Source: Armillaria gallica
Taxonomy: Eukaryota > Basidiomycota > Agaricomycetes > Agaricales > Physalacriaceae
Assembly (NCBI GenBank): GCA_037576215.1
Contig: JBANDB010000019.1
Location: forward strand, 875,501-939,500
Reading direction: 5' to 3'
DNA: 64,000 nt
The notes beneath the pieces are model-generated. The model worked only from the letters and a program-made list of their open reading frames with translations. It was not told the DNA's origin and did not search any database. A program made the position numbers and the translations under genes. Positions 48,740 to 59,632 of the stretch are shown piece by piece. Every line of letters starts with the position of its first letter. Positions within the stretch are counted from its first letter, which is position 1.

Positions 48740-49420
48740 TAGTGTCAAAGATGCTGTAGCAGTATATTTCTGTTCCTCTTTAGCCCATCTATCAACAGTC
48801 TATGGTCTTTAATTTAGCCTCTTGTTTGAGCTTTCAATTTTCATTTAGCTTTTCCCTGTGAGAAGGACCATATGTTAGGTATCTCTGGACAATAATGCAG
48901 AATATTGTGATGGATTAAGAGATCTCTTGAGATTGCAAGAGGGTAGTGTTAGAGTTTGAGCACAGGAGGGCACAAGGACACAACTCATTTAGCCTATGTA
49001 CATCAACATGAAGGTAAGCAGTAAAGAAGAAAAAGGAATTAAAAATGGTAATGAAAGGTACTGCTGGGTATGGCCAATGCCAGTACTCTAATACTCTATA
49101 TGTCATCAAGAAAGACACCCTAATGCAAAAGACATAGTAAAATTTACAACTGAAAATCAACCTATGTTTCTCCCCACAATGTGCCAATCTTGAAAAGCAG
49201 ATGTTTATCTTGAACAATTTCAGGACTAAAAGGAGAGTTAGTTTTGATCAGCCAGAAAGAAAACATAAGGCTGAAAAATGGAGACTTACATTACATTGGG
49301 AGAGTGAAATCCTATCACCACAAAATCATGTTTTCAGATCTGAATATTGAATACAGGTTGGCTATAGAATGGGAGAGTTAGACAAAGCTGACCTATACCA
49401 GGATTGAGTACTTGAGATGC
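48740..49420. other. No recognisable gene
   Basis: This AT-rich stretch lies after the second OrsD gene. The only frame above 90 codons (48915-49217, minus) is hydrophobic and unrecognised. Confidence 0.4.
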
Positions 49421-49426
49421 CTGCCT

Positions 49427-49965
49427 GGAATATGGTCCATCTATATCAGATACAATATCCAACTTTGTAGAAATGATCCACAAAGTACCATTCCCAGTAT
49501 TAGTTGCAAGAGATCATGTTGGTTCAAATGATCATGTGACCATGTCATATAGTCAAGTAACCCCACAATGTGCACTTTTGAATGTATTCACAAGAAACAA
49601 ATTGTATCAAGTACCAATCTGTTTAATCTGCAGGGATAAATTATTGAAAAGACCTAAGACATTGATCCATTTGTGTAACAGCCATGTCTAAGGTCAATGA
49701 GTGTGGGAAGGCTATTACAGAAAAGGATTGATCTGTTGGTCTTTTCAATAATTTATCCCTGCAGATTAAACAGATTGGTACTTGATACAATTTATTTCTT
49801 GTGAATACATTCAAAAGTGCATGTTGTGGGGTTACTTGACTATATGACACGGTCACATGATCATTTGAACCAACATGATCTCTTGCAACTAATACTGGGA
49901 ATGGTACTTTGTGGATCATTTCTACAAAGTTGGATATTGTATCTGATATAGCTGGTCTATATTCC
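49427..49965. mobile_element. Foldback element: two 228-bp inverted arms and an 83-bp spacer
   Basis: Bases 49427-49654 are nearly the reverse complement of 49738-49965. The arms have equal length and only a handful of mismatches. The outer ends read GGAATAT and ATATTCC. Each arm, read towards the centre, encodes the same peptide (HKVPFPVLVARDHVGSNDHV, then LYQVPICLICRDKLL), so the arm sequence itself may be coding-derived. Just outside the right arm, ATGCATGTAGTGGGGTTAC resembles a piece of the arm. No clear target duplication was found. It could be a foldback MITE or the product of an inverted duplication. Confidence 0.7.
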
Positions 49966-50517
49966 AATGATTCTTAAACAAAAATGCATGTAGTGGGGTT
50001 ACAGCAGGGATGGGATGACAGTTAAACATGACATTCAGGCCTGTCACTAGTGATGGCATCCTCAAAGCAATAATCATCTGCTCTTCAATCATAAACTTCC
50101 CCAAATTACTCCTTGTCCATTGCCTGCAAAGTAGAATAGAAGTCCATACAAAGCATGTAGAGCTTCCAACATAGAAATTGAATCTGACATGTCTTCTGAG
50201 GAGTCGGAGCCCAAGGTTCTAGCAAAATGCATCAAGGCCAATAAAAAGGTAACTTTCTTTTACAATGATGTTCAAATCACTCAGCGTAACTCACATTGTT
50301 TCATGATCAGAAAACAACAGCTCAGGCTACTGACATTCATTCTATTTGCAAATTGAAAGACAGGACAAGTGAAGAGGCTGATGATGACAAGTACTCCTGA
50401 TCCTGAATCACATCATGGGCCAGTGCACACCTAGGCCACCAGGAGACTGGGATACAAAAAGTCTCATCATTCACATCCGTCCGTCTTGTGTAGCTACCAT
50501 TCTTATAAACTTATAAG

Positions 50518-51713
50518 GTTGTGCCCAGATCACTCCAAACTCTGGAATCCTTCATTGAAGAATATGGACCAATCTTCACACTGTGCTCAGGCTCCAAAGT
50601 TGCTGTTATCATTGGCAGACGACATGCTGCCTTTGACATCATGGGTGCAGCTCTCACTGATAGGCCGAGGTGGACTGCTGCAAGTGAGATGATTTTGGGT
50701 GGGATGAGGTTACTTTTGCTGCAGTCTGGAGAAAGACTGAGGAAGTTTCTAAAGTGAGTAAGAGATAGAGGTGATTTTGGAGAGGGCGCTAATTATCTGG
50801 GCAGAGCATTACATACACGTCTCCAAGCAAAGGCAGCTAAGGACTACGAGCCTCTGCAGATGCACTATACCTCAAATCTCATGAGGAATATTGTGGGGAA
50901 GCCTGCAAAGCATATGGATTATGCTAAGGAGTGAGCATGTTCAATATTCTCGTGCTGCTTGGCTAAACTTGTGTTTGTCTTGCATAGATATGCTGCATTG
51001 TTTATCCTATCTATGGCCTATGGTAGAATGAGGTCTGTAGCTGTGAACAAACCAGAGATAGTCACGGTTGGACGATCCCTTAAGCGTGTAGGCTCTGCCA
51101 TGAGACCAGGGGCATATATGGTTGATGAGTATCCTTTCTTGCCATAGGTTTAGCATGATCATTCCTAACAAGTGATGCTAATTGAATAATCATACTAGAT
51201 GCCTCCCCTGCTACCATTGTGAGTTGCATTCATGGCACGATGAAGTGCTTTCATTGTATCAAAAGCAAATAGCAGGTGTCGAAGATAACATGGCGAGCAT
51301 TTTCTTTAATCTTTTTTGCCTATGGTATTAATCCTCGACTTGATTAGGATACGGGACAACCATGCTTTGCAAAGAATCTCCTCAAAAGCCAGACCAAGCT
51401 CCAGCTCAACCATGATGAGCTCGTGTGCCTCGCCGGTACGATGTTTGGCATGGGATCATTACAACCACGGCTAGTGCGATCAGTGTGGTGATTATGGCTG
51501 CTGTGTGTTTTCCGCAAACACAGACATGGGTGCAGGAGGAACTCGATATTGTTGTTGGTTGTAAGCGAGGTGAGTTTTTTCCCCTCGTGTCACAGAGAGA
51601 GCTTCCGAATTAATGAAGTTGATTCAAGTACCAACTTTTGATGACTATATTGATTTGCCTCGGATTTTGGCTTTCGTGCTGGAAAGCTATCGGTGGAGAC
51701 CTGTTGGTGGGAG
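50518..51713 (+). pseudogene. Cytochrome P450 pseudogene, 3'-truncated
   Basis: Fungal microsomal P450s oxidise lipids, secondary metabolites or xenobiotics using heme and NADPH reductase. Exon 1 (50518-50755) encodes SFIEEYGPIFTL, VIIGRRHAAFDIM and DRPRWTAASEMILGGMR. A second exon encodes LHTRLQAKAAKDYEPLQMHY, and after an intron (GTGAGC...GCATAG) the next reads YAALFILSMAYGRM and RPGAYMVDEYPFL. The I-helix is split by a frameshift near 51465: LAGTMFGMGS in one frame, TTASAISVVIMAAVCFP in the next. A later piece, RILAFVLESYRWRPVGGG, holds the ExxR motif (ESYR). The frame ends there: the heme-binding FxxGxRxCxG region is missing. The N-terminal membrane anchor is also not seen. It resembles the large agaricomycete CYP clans near O-methylsterigmatocystin oxidoreductase. 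Confidence 0.75.
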
Positions 51714-51719
51714 TGGTAG

Positions 51720-52610
51720 ATTGATGCTCTCACCCTCTTTATATATGTGCTCATAGGATATTTCAAAGGATTTTCTCATTGAGCATCTAGGGATATTATT
51801 TGGGTAAGCTAACCAACAGGCTCAAGATCTGTTCAGACCTGAAAGCACGCTAGAATTGCGCCAGAATTTGACTTGAGCAAGATTTTGGCAAGATTTGTTT
51901 TTTAACAGCTGCGAAAAATGACTAGATTTTCGGTCATATTATTAATATTCAAGCATGAGCTTACGGTGATGAGGTTCCAGAATTCCATGTCTCAAAAGGG
52001 TGAAGCAAAGAAAACTCTTTCTCAATATCGAACTTTGTGAAGGCATGGAAATTGTTATGTTATTTAGTCTCCGGCTTGATCGGTCCGCAAGGGTTCGACC
52101 CGAACGTCCACAGTATCTACGACTTGCCTGACGATGTATAGATCTACACCATAGTGTTTCCCACTGTTCCTGATATACCTCTTATCTGCTAGATGAGGAT
52201 TTCCTAGCCCTGCGATCCTAGTCACTAAAATAACAGACATGTAACGGTCCAGCGCGATCACAAGGCTACACATTGTCTGGACAAACATATTCAAGCTCGA
52301 CATCATGTTGAAGGACTATCTGTTTCCCCTCAACGATTCAGATCTCGAGTGTCGCACGCTTCATGCCTACTGACTCCCGTTCCGCTGGCTCGCACATTCC
52401 TTTGATGGGTTTTATTGGATCACCTGGTTCCAAAATCAAATTCCTACCAGGATGACAACACAAATTCCAAAGGAATCCAGCCAGTGCTGACAATATGGGA
52501 CATGGTGCGTGGGCACAAGTGCTAAGAGTGGTCACCAAAAGGCACGATATTCACTAGGGCGAAGCCGAATGCGGACCCAGAATCTGAAGCGGGCATGACA
52601 GTGTCATTGT
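51720..52610. other. No recognisable gene
   Basis: A plus-strand run near 52060-52130 reads GLIGPQGFDPNVHSIYDLPD and looks protein-like, but neighbouring exons could not be found. Minus-strand frames at 52064-52306 and 52338-52538 have no known domain. Confidence 0.3.
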
Positions 52611-52619
52611 GAGCTCCTG

Positions 52620-53089
52620 TCACTCTCATGGATATTATCTAACATGTATAGGTTGCAGAAAATCGTACTTCTGCTTCTAGACAATAACGGGATGCTGCAC
52701 GAAATCCATTCCATTGACACCAACCTCTGCCCGGTCAACATGACTGGCATGTCATGGCACTCGATAACGATGCTTCAAAGACGGTGATCCATAATTGGAA
52801 GAGCGATGACCACGCCTACCTCGACAATGTAGGCAACATTCAGCACTACCACTGCCTCCAAGGTCTCTTCACCTCGACGACCATCCTTGTCGTCCGCATC
52901 CGCTCCATCACTCTTTACAACTCCACCTTCACTCGCATAGCCACACAGTCCTTCGGCTGGGTCGATGGCGCCAGGGTGACATCAACCTCCATCCGCATCC
53001 ACTCCAAGAGCAACAATCCCTGGGCATCAGTGCTGAACTCACCCAGAAACAGACGCCACAAACCCCGCCTGCATAGGAGAACACGTTGA
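52620..53089 (+). CDS. Hypothetical coding fragment upstream of the tandem repeat
   Basis: Two adjoining plus-strand runs look protein-like: RLQKIVLLLLDNNGMLHEIH from about 52653, then, in another frame from 52754, DNDASKTVIHNWKSDDHAYL, GNIQHYHCLQGLFTSTTILV and FGWVDGARVTSTSIRI. I do not recognise the family. The frame change near 52754 may be a frameshift or a missed intron. The 3' end runs straight into the 150-bp tandem repeat, whose exon-like part may once have been its next exon. Confidence 0.35.
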
Positions 53090-53390
53090 AGAGATATACA
53101 ACGTTGGAACTATACCCAGGTTACCATCTACATAACTCGGTGAGCTCCTTATCGATTTCCTTTGTGCTGGGCTGTTTCCTTACCTCTATTATACCCTGAA
53201 ACAGATGCAACAAACCTTGTAAGCATTGGAGAATGCGTTGAAGAGATATATTTCGGAGCTATGCCCAGGTTACCATCTACATAACTCGGTGAGCTCCTTA
53301 TCGATTTCCTTCATGCTGGGCTGTTTCCTTACTTCTATTATACCCAGAAACAGACGCAACCAACCCCGTCTGCATAGGACAATGGCTCTG
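53041..53390 (+). repeat. Tandem exon-intron repeat, about 150-bp unit, 2.3 copies
   Basis: The units begin ACCCAGAAACAGACGCCAC (53041), ACCCTGAAACAGATGCAAC (53193) and ACCCAGAAACAGACGCAAC (53342), so the periods are 152 and 149 bp. Each full unit has a coding-like part (about 75 bp, ending CCATCTACATAACTCG) and an intron-like part from GTGAGCTCC to a pyrimidine-rich stretch ending in CCCAG or CCCTG. The middle unit has CCTG in place of CCAG, which removes its acceptor. A related copy lies at 31484-31680. Confidence 0.8.
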
Positions 53391-53399
53391 CTCAATGAA

Positions 53400-54720
53400 T
53401 TGATTGAAGCTCTGGTATGCTGTCAATTATGCGGAGCTCTTTTCTGGTAAAATTGATTGTCATCAGAACCCAATGGCGTGGATTACCGCCACAAAGAGAG
53501 ATCATCCAACGTGTCATCGCCAAAAGCGATTCTTTTGGTCGGTTATTAGCCTTGGAATATGTGCATATTTATGTCCAAATTCATCGCTAGTTTTCTTTTC
53601 ACTCACTGCCACCGCTCTATGGTTCCAAAGTACGTCTTCACCACCGAAACCATCCTTCTCCTCCATGAGTAGTCCTAGTTCTGATTTGCGGTCTGCTTCG
53701 TTTCGGTATCGCGGCATCAGATGCTGTAAGAAACTATTCGACTACACTTTCCTCCGTGCTGGAAATGGATCTAAGGTGGGCAAAGCAGATATTCTGTCTC
53801 TTTTTCTTTCTCTAAAATCGTACAGAAGGACTCGCAGTGGATAAAAATGGCTCCCGCTCGCCTTGTCTGCCCTTGCGTTGAATGTTGGTATAAAAAATGT
53901 CGTCATTTCTAAGAAAATTCGCGCGAGCTTTAGGGTGCTCGTAGAGGTACGTTGAACCCATCACTATTTCTAAATTCCGACCTAAACGTTCTTTTGTTGC
54001 CAGGTGTCATTGTACGATGCGGGGTCGTTATTTTCTGGTACCAGACGGTGGATGCAATGTGGGAATACGAGTCTAAGAGGATGTGTACGCTCCAACATGA
54101 ACATGCATTCTCTTTCTTTGAGTTACACTGTGTCCTTACCCTCACTGGTCTTATCCATGCTGTCAAGGGACCGCAAAGTTACTGTGGGACTACGACATCC
54201 CTGTCTATAAAAAACTGGGATGTTACTACTGCACCGTCAACAACCACCAAGTTGCAGCAACCAGAAAGCGAGCAGAACTGGCGGAAATTTTCTTGGCGGA
54301 ATCTACCAGGCACTGGTCTCGAGGTAGAGTATATTTAAGTCATCTTTACTCGATGCCATCGCCTCATTTGTTTTAAGATTCAGAAGACGATGTATACCTG
54401 TGTCTGGCTGCATATAATGACTTCCTCTATCGCGACAATCACCGACACCTTCCCATATGCATGTCTTGTACCACCCTGATCCGTTTCACGGCAACCAACT
54501 CATACGGGACTGTTCAGTCATCCGCGCCAACTAGTGACTCTGAACTCTGCGATGTCCAGTTTCAAAATGCCAGCCAGCTTCCCCCCAGGACAAGGGCTCG
54601 ATTGTTGGCAATGGGAAAGGCTTTTGCCGCCAGGGTAGCAGCACAGAGGAGTTAAATGAGCTGGAAGATTTCAGCTTCAACACAGGCCTTTCAGACGAAA
54701 AGAGTCCATGACAACAAAGG
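53400..54720. other. No recognisable gene; possible remains of GH35 5' exons
   Basis: Frames at 53404-53844, 53952-54338 and 54461-54655 have no clear domain. They precede the recognisable part of the GH35 gene and lie on the same strand, so decayed 5' exons are possible, but I could not match them. Confidence 0.3.
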
Positions 54721-54729
54721 ATAGTACTA

Positions 54730-56345
54730 CGGCGGAACTGCGACCTCCTTGTGTACAAGAATCCGGGATGTTCCTGTTTCAGCATGGATGGATTGTATTC
54801 TTGGGATCATCAAAGAGACGGCCCCGTATCATCACCGAAGGAGGGCCTGTTATTGGTGAGTGCATCCCTGTTTTGACGCGCCTTATTCTAATTCCATGTT
54901 CTGTCAGCCATACAGATTGGTCTGCTTCTTGTAGTGCGAAGACAACTGATGCTAAATCGCTCCCTCAGATAACGAGTCTCTCAAAGCGTCGGTGGAGAGT
55001 ACTTTGCCGAACTTGAAGAAGTCTATCGCAATACAGGCATTGTGTTACCCTTTACCTACAATGATCCAGGAGAAGATCACAACTTTATCAATGGGACTGT
55101 GAGTTTGTTTTGCCAGCTTTGAAAGGAAGGTCTACCCCTCATACGACTACGGAGCTTCCGTAAGTCTGGTTTTGTCCAACTTTGTTCACTAGAACTCAAA
55201 CTGGTTCAGATAGATGAAGCGCGACAATTGACAACAAAATATGACGAGCTGAAGAGACAAGGCTTGTTCGTCCGAAGCTCTCCGGAATTCTACAAGACAG
55301 ATTGGATTGCTGACAGTTCCACGGGACTTTCAATACTGTCGTCTGATGCGGTCTTTGCGACTCACCTTCTCAATCTTGATACACATGCTGGGTTCTACAT
55401 CGTTACACATAATGATTCCACATCAACGTAAGGGTTTCATTCAAATAGCAAGTTTTTCGCTCATAACTTATGAATAGTGATATCACTGACTTCGAGATCA
55501 ACGTTACTACAGCAGAAGGCGACTTCCAGATCCCGATTATCGCCTCAGCAGTCACACTCAGCGGACGACAATCTAAAGTCATCATGACCAATTATGCATT
55601 GGCTCATCACGACTGTTGTATTCCACAGCGTTAATCTTTTTCGCTGGTATCATCGATGGCAGAGACGTTCTCTTCATCTATGGTGACACCTCCCAAGCGC
55701 ATGAGATCGCATTATCGCTCACAGGCCGCTCCTTCTGAAAGGATTACGATACTTCATCATTCCAAGCCACGCTCATGCCAAGTTCCGTTATTACAATCTT
55801 CTCCTTCCCTACTGGGACTCAAGGCCTAATGACGGTCTATGACTCTGACTCTGACACTGTCGCCACCTTCTTGGCACCTGTCATTCCTGGAGATGCCAGT
55901 GATTCACTGCGCAACTTTTGGGGTCTGGGGACGGACCAGTCTGTCCTTGTTGGTGGACCATATCTCGTACACTCGGCTAGCATAACAGGAATGGAACTTG
56001 CGTTGAAAGGCAACCTCAACACCAGTACACCGTTGAAAATCATAGCTCCTACTGTGATCAGCTCTGTAACATGGAATGGTGCTGCATTGTCTGTCAATGC
56101 GTTCTCATCCTTGACGGTTATCGGAGGTCTAGTAGGAGAACTTATGTTATCATCCACATCTGTTGACATCGCAGTGACTCCGAGATTGGAGAGATGGAAA
56201 TTCTGAGACAGCTTGCCAGAGATTCAACCAACATTTGACGATTGTTCGTTTGTCATTGCGAACCATACCACGACCAACATCCCTTGGAAACCATATTATT
56301 CCGACAGGACAATTTTGTACGGATGTGATTACGGGTTGTATGTGC
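54730..56345 (+). pseudogene. GH35 beta-galactosidase, broken and 3'-truncated
   Basis: GH35 enzymes are secreted hydrolases that remove terminal beta-galactose from plant polysaccharides. Recognisable pieces in order: LGIIKETAPY (about 54810), ITEGGPVI with an intron then AIQI plus a possible DNE (the acid/base Glu region), EYFAELEEVYRNTGIVLPF and TYNDPGEDHNFINGT at about 55000-55097. Next come RSSPEFYKTDWIADSSTGLS and DTHAGFYIVTHND (55228-55431), INVTTAEGDFQIPI and VTLSGRQSKVI. The 55775-56206 frame encodes the next domains (VLVGGPYLVHSASITG). A TGA at 56204-56206 splits WKF*DSLPEIQPTFDD, and the frame reaches ILYGCDYG before turning into unrelated sequence. The N-terminal barrel strands and the C-terminal third are missing. 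It needs several frameshifts to be read. Confidence 0.75.
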
Positions 56346-56349
56346 AAGG

Positions 56350-56815
56350 GGCTAGGATCAGAACAGTGCAAAAAACTATAGACAATGGGCTCACTTGCCG
56401 CGATTGCTGTTCTTAACCATAGTAGTTGACTGGAATGAAAAGAGAGCGATTGCATTTTGTTCTTTACGGTCACTTCAAGTTTTAGGGGAAGACTGGGGGT
56501 AATCAACAAGCGCGTGATGGAAGTTATGTAAGCATAAGTCGTCACCCAGTCTTTCGCATGACGCGCTTATTCATCCGATTTCAGTCTTTCGCCCTACCGT
56601 CCAATCCTTGTGAATTTCTGATGAAAAAACTGCATAATCCTGTCTCTCAAGCAATGAACTCGTGCCATTTGACGATGGCATTGCTGTGGCAATCTCTACT
56701 TCCTCCCTAAACTTTTGCTTGATCTCGGCCACAGGCTCTTCATGCAGGAATTATTAGTCTCGATGGATAACCTGAACATCTAAGCTAGGCTGCAAGCGAG
56801 TCTCTTTTAACTTTA
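56350..56815. other. Intergenic DNA between GH35 remnant and F-box gene
   Basis: No gene was recognised. This should hold the promoter and first exon of the F-box gene, but no convincing start codon with a donor site was found. Confidence 0.4.
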
Positions 56816-56821
56816 TTCTTC

Positions 56822-57980
56822 AGCCCTCTCGAATTAGAGAGCATGATTCTCGATAACCTCGAAGCCCAGGACCTCGTTTGCTATGCCAAGACTAGCCGTC
56901 TGGCTTTTGAGCGGGTATCCGACTTTATCTATAGTCGTTATTCGGTCTGCAGACTTTTACGGAAGTTTTCAAGACGGAGGAAGGATATCGTCGGTTTCGA
57001 GAAGCGCAGACACGATTTGGAGTCTTAGTCTCAGGATCTCAGGTTACTGGTCTCTTTGTCAACGGTGCTGAACTTTTCAAGGACAGCGACCTGGATGTAT
57101 ATGTCAGTGTCAAAGGAGAGAGGGGATTGGAGGCCGCGTTGGAAGGTGCAGGGTACAGGCTCTTTATCGACGCCACGAAGCATGGAGATGTTTCTCAGAT
57201 GGAAGACAGCGAACTGCTGCTTGCTATGCTTACGGATCAAATGATTCTTCTTACGAAATACGTGGACAGTGCGATTGCCTCAGTGAAGGAGTATCATAAC
57301 GAGGATGGAAAGGTCATTCAAGTAATCGCATCTCACGGCCCACCTATGGACATCATTGTCGGCTTCCACTCCGGTATTTCTCTTTCACTTTTCATGGTCA
57401 ACGGCATCTCTTCTTACCTTTGATCACAGCATGCGTCATGAACGTAATCGGTTATAACTTTGCATATTGCCTTTACCTGTTCATGACTGTCTGCGCCAAG
57501 GAGTCTGTTGTTCACATCGGCAGCGATATGAACTCCATTCGGGCTCGCGAAAAATGGCAGAATCACGGCTGGGAAATGGTCAAGGAAAGCACGTCTTTAC
57601 GCCACCTTGATTTGCGAACCGTAAATCGGTTTGTTGGCGATCGTTACTGCTGGCGTTTTCCTTGCGAGAGGAAATTGAAACTCTCAGATATTAGCGCCAA
57701 CGAGGCGAGTTGTACAGTGGATGTCCTTGGCGGCCACAGCTGGCAGCTGCTTTATCCCCACGACGATGACGAGGGTTTCTATGCAATATATACTTGGCTT
57801 ATGTTTCCGTCATTTGCCCAGTACATGTGTATATCAAACAGGATCATGCGCAAGCTGGAGACAGTAATGCTTTCATGGTATTTGCCCAACAACAATTATG
57901 TCTGTCATAGCAGGTTTACTGATAAGAAAACAGGTCTGAAGACAAGTTTGCGAAGTACGTTCAGAAAGCTCTGACTGAAC
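56822..57980 (+). CDS. F-box protein with SDLDxYV motif (agaricomycete family)
   Basis: F-box proteins recruit targets to SCF ubiquitin ligases through SKP1. After an acceptor site at about 56821 the exon begins PLELESMILDNLEAQDLVCY, an F-box-like helix pair. Next, in another phase, come TEEGYRRFREAQTRFGVLVS and ELFKDSDLDVYV, then KVIQVIASHGPPMDIIVGFH. An intron (about 57374-57427) joins to CVMNVIGYNFAYCLYL. This second part recalls agaricomycete F-box proteins whose GxxxSGSxxxxxF...SDLDLYV segment resembles a nucleotidyltransferase site. That function is unproven. The phase change near 56945 means either one missing base or an unrecognised splice. The 3' end has one or more further introns (57780-57935), and the spliced frame may run to about 58170 rather than 57980. 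No start exon was identified. Confidence 0.55.
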
Positions 57981-58297
57981 GTCGGGGTAGAACAGGTACA
58001 TTATCCTTCATGACTCCTTTCCTCGCGCGAAACTTACGGGTCATCGAAATGTCATCAGTAACGAGTTTTCCCAAGCAAAAAAGGCAACCAAGGCCCTTCC
58101 CTCCCCCCTTTCTCTATTCTTTATCCCCTTTCGCTCTTCTAGCAGTCTCGTATCTTGTCGTATTGGCTAATTGAATCAAACATGATTATCTCATACGTAT
58201 CAGGTGTCGTCCATAATATGTTCTCCGATGACCTTTAAAATCTATATATAAACAGCTTCTTTGACCAGAACCGCTACCTCCCCTCATTCAAGACATC

Positions 58298-59447
58298 ATG
58301 TCCCTTCCTTTGTATCAAGCGAACAACGCGATATCTGTTGCAATTCAGTCCGATCATTTCAGTACGTATTCACTTGCGTTCTCCTTCATGCTGTCAGATT
58401 TATATCTGGGTTTAGAAAGCTCATTTCAAGAAATCTCTGCAAAACCCAGAAATTCCCCGAACCAACTGAGTAGCTTTGACTCGATGGAGTCCATCGTCGA
58501 AGCTTTCATGACGGATTACGAATCTTCCAACGACTTCATCTTTGTCGCAAATGCAAATACTGGGGAAGAAGAAGTATTCCAGCTCCACGGTGTCGTGTCC
58601 GAGACACGCTTACCTCCCGTTCTAAAAGGAAATCGGTATGTGACGAAGCCCAAAGTACGACTATATTTTCATTTGTCATACCTTCAAGGTCAGGATGAAA
58701 AGTCTAGTGCAGACTGTCAAGTTGATCAGCATCGACGATGACGAAGACTTTCGGACAGCTGGACATGCTGCCTCGAGAATGCTTGAATTTCTTCAAAAGT
58801 CGACCTACGCTTCCGTCCAAGCACCCTATGCCGTTCAACACGGGATCGCTCGAGAGTTCACAGCGGTTAACCGGCTTCTTACACCCAGCCATTCCGCATT
58901 TCCTGAAGACTTCATCGATCTTCCATTGACATACGACCCCGGTCAGACGCTTAAGAGTAGTATCGACGAGGGGAAATTCGCGTTTACGAAGGACAATCAG
59001 GTAGCCTTTAATAAACTAACTTTGGACGAGGGCAACGAGTAACTCTTTTAATCTTACATGATTTAAATTTACTGCTAATCTTCATTCAATTTACGACGTA
59101 CCGTGCACATAAAGCCAGGGACCTTCCGTCCTGGGCAGATCGTCAACGTCGGAGTGTCCTTTCGATTAATCAAATCTCAGAACTCTTCGCCGATGCGCTT
59201 TATAGCGCATCTAGACTCGGTCTCTTTATTATCATGGGGAGCAAGAAAGGTAAGTTTGTTGAAGTGCTATCTTTTCGAGGAATTCACCTATTTTCAGATT
59301 CTCGACGACCATCGCTTCCAGAAAAGTGCTCTGACGCGTGGTCTGCAGGCAAAGCGACAGCCGTTCAATGAAAAGCTGAAGGTAAAAGGGAATATCTGTG
59401 AACCTGTGCCATCCCAGGCTAGTTCTTCTTCTATGCTTAGGGACTAG
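58298..59447 (+). CDS. Conserved agaricomycete protein of unknown function, five exons
   Basis: This is the best-preserved gene here. ATG at 58298 (MSLPLYQANNAISVAIQS). Introns: about 58361-58396 (GTACGT...GTCAG), about 58636-58694 (GTATGTG...GGTCAG), about 59000-59120 (GTAGCC...AAAG) and about 59250-59298 (GTAAGT...TTCAG), all giving in-frame joins. The central exon has VQTVKLISIDDDEDFRTAGH. The fourth begins PGTFRPGQIVNVGVSFRLIK, followed by FIAHLDSVSLLS, which I associate with uncharacterised agaricomycete proteins whose C-terminus describes a short conserved domain. The last exon is basic and Ser-rich, ending MLRD. No stop or frameshift disrupts it. No catalytic motif was seen. AATAAA-like signals follow within 70 bp (acaataaac at about 59510). 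Confidence 0.65.
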
Positions 59448-59632
59448 GGACCCCGTCTTCTTTTGAAACAATCAAAGCAGATATTCTGGGAATTTGTACA
59501 ATAGTTTACAATAAACACCATTTCCCCCTCTCCCTCCCTCCTGTGCCATCCCCCTTTTTCGTTTCATGTGTTCTGAGCACCTTCGTTGCATATACAAAGC
59601 CATGTCACATAGGATCGTGCATCTGGCTGAGT

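Noticed and set aside
49473..49691. Two separate genes at 49473-49691 (plus) and 49641-49967 (minus) with the same product
   Set aside because: They are the two arms of one inverted repeat. The shared peptide follows from the symmetry.
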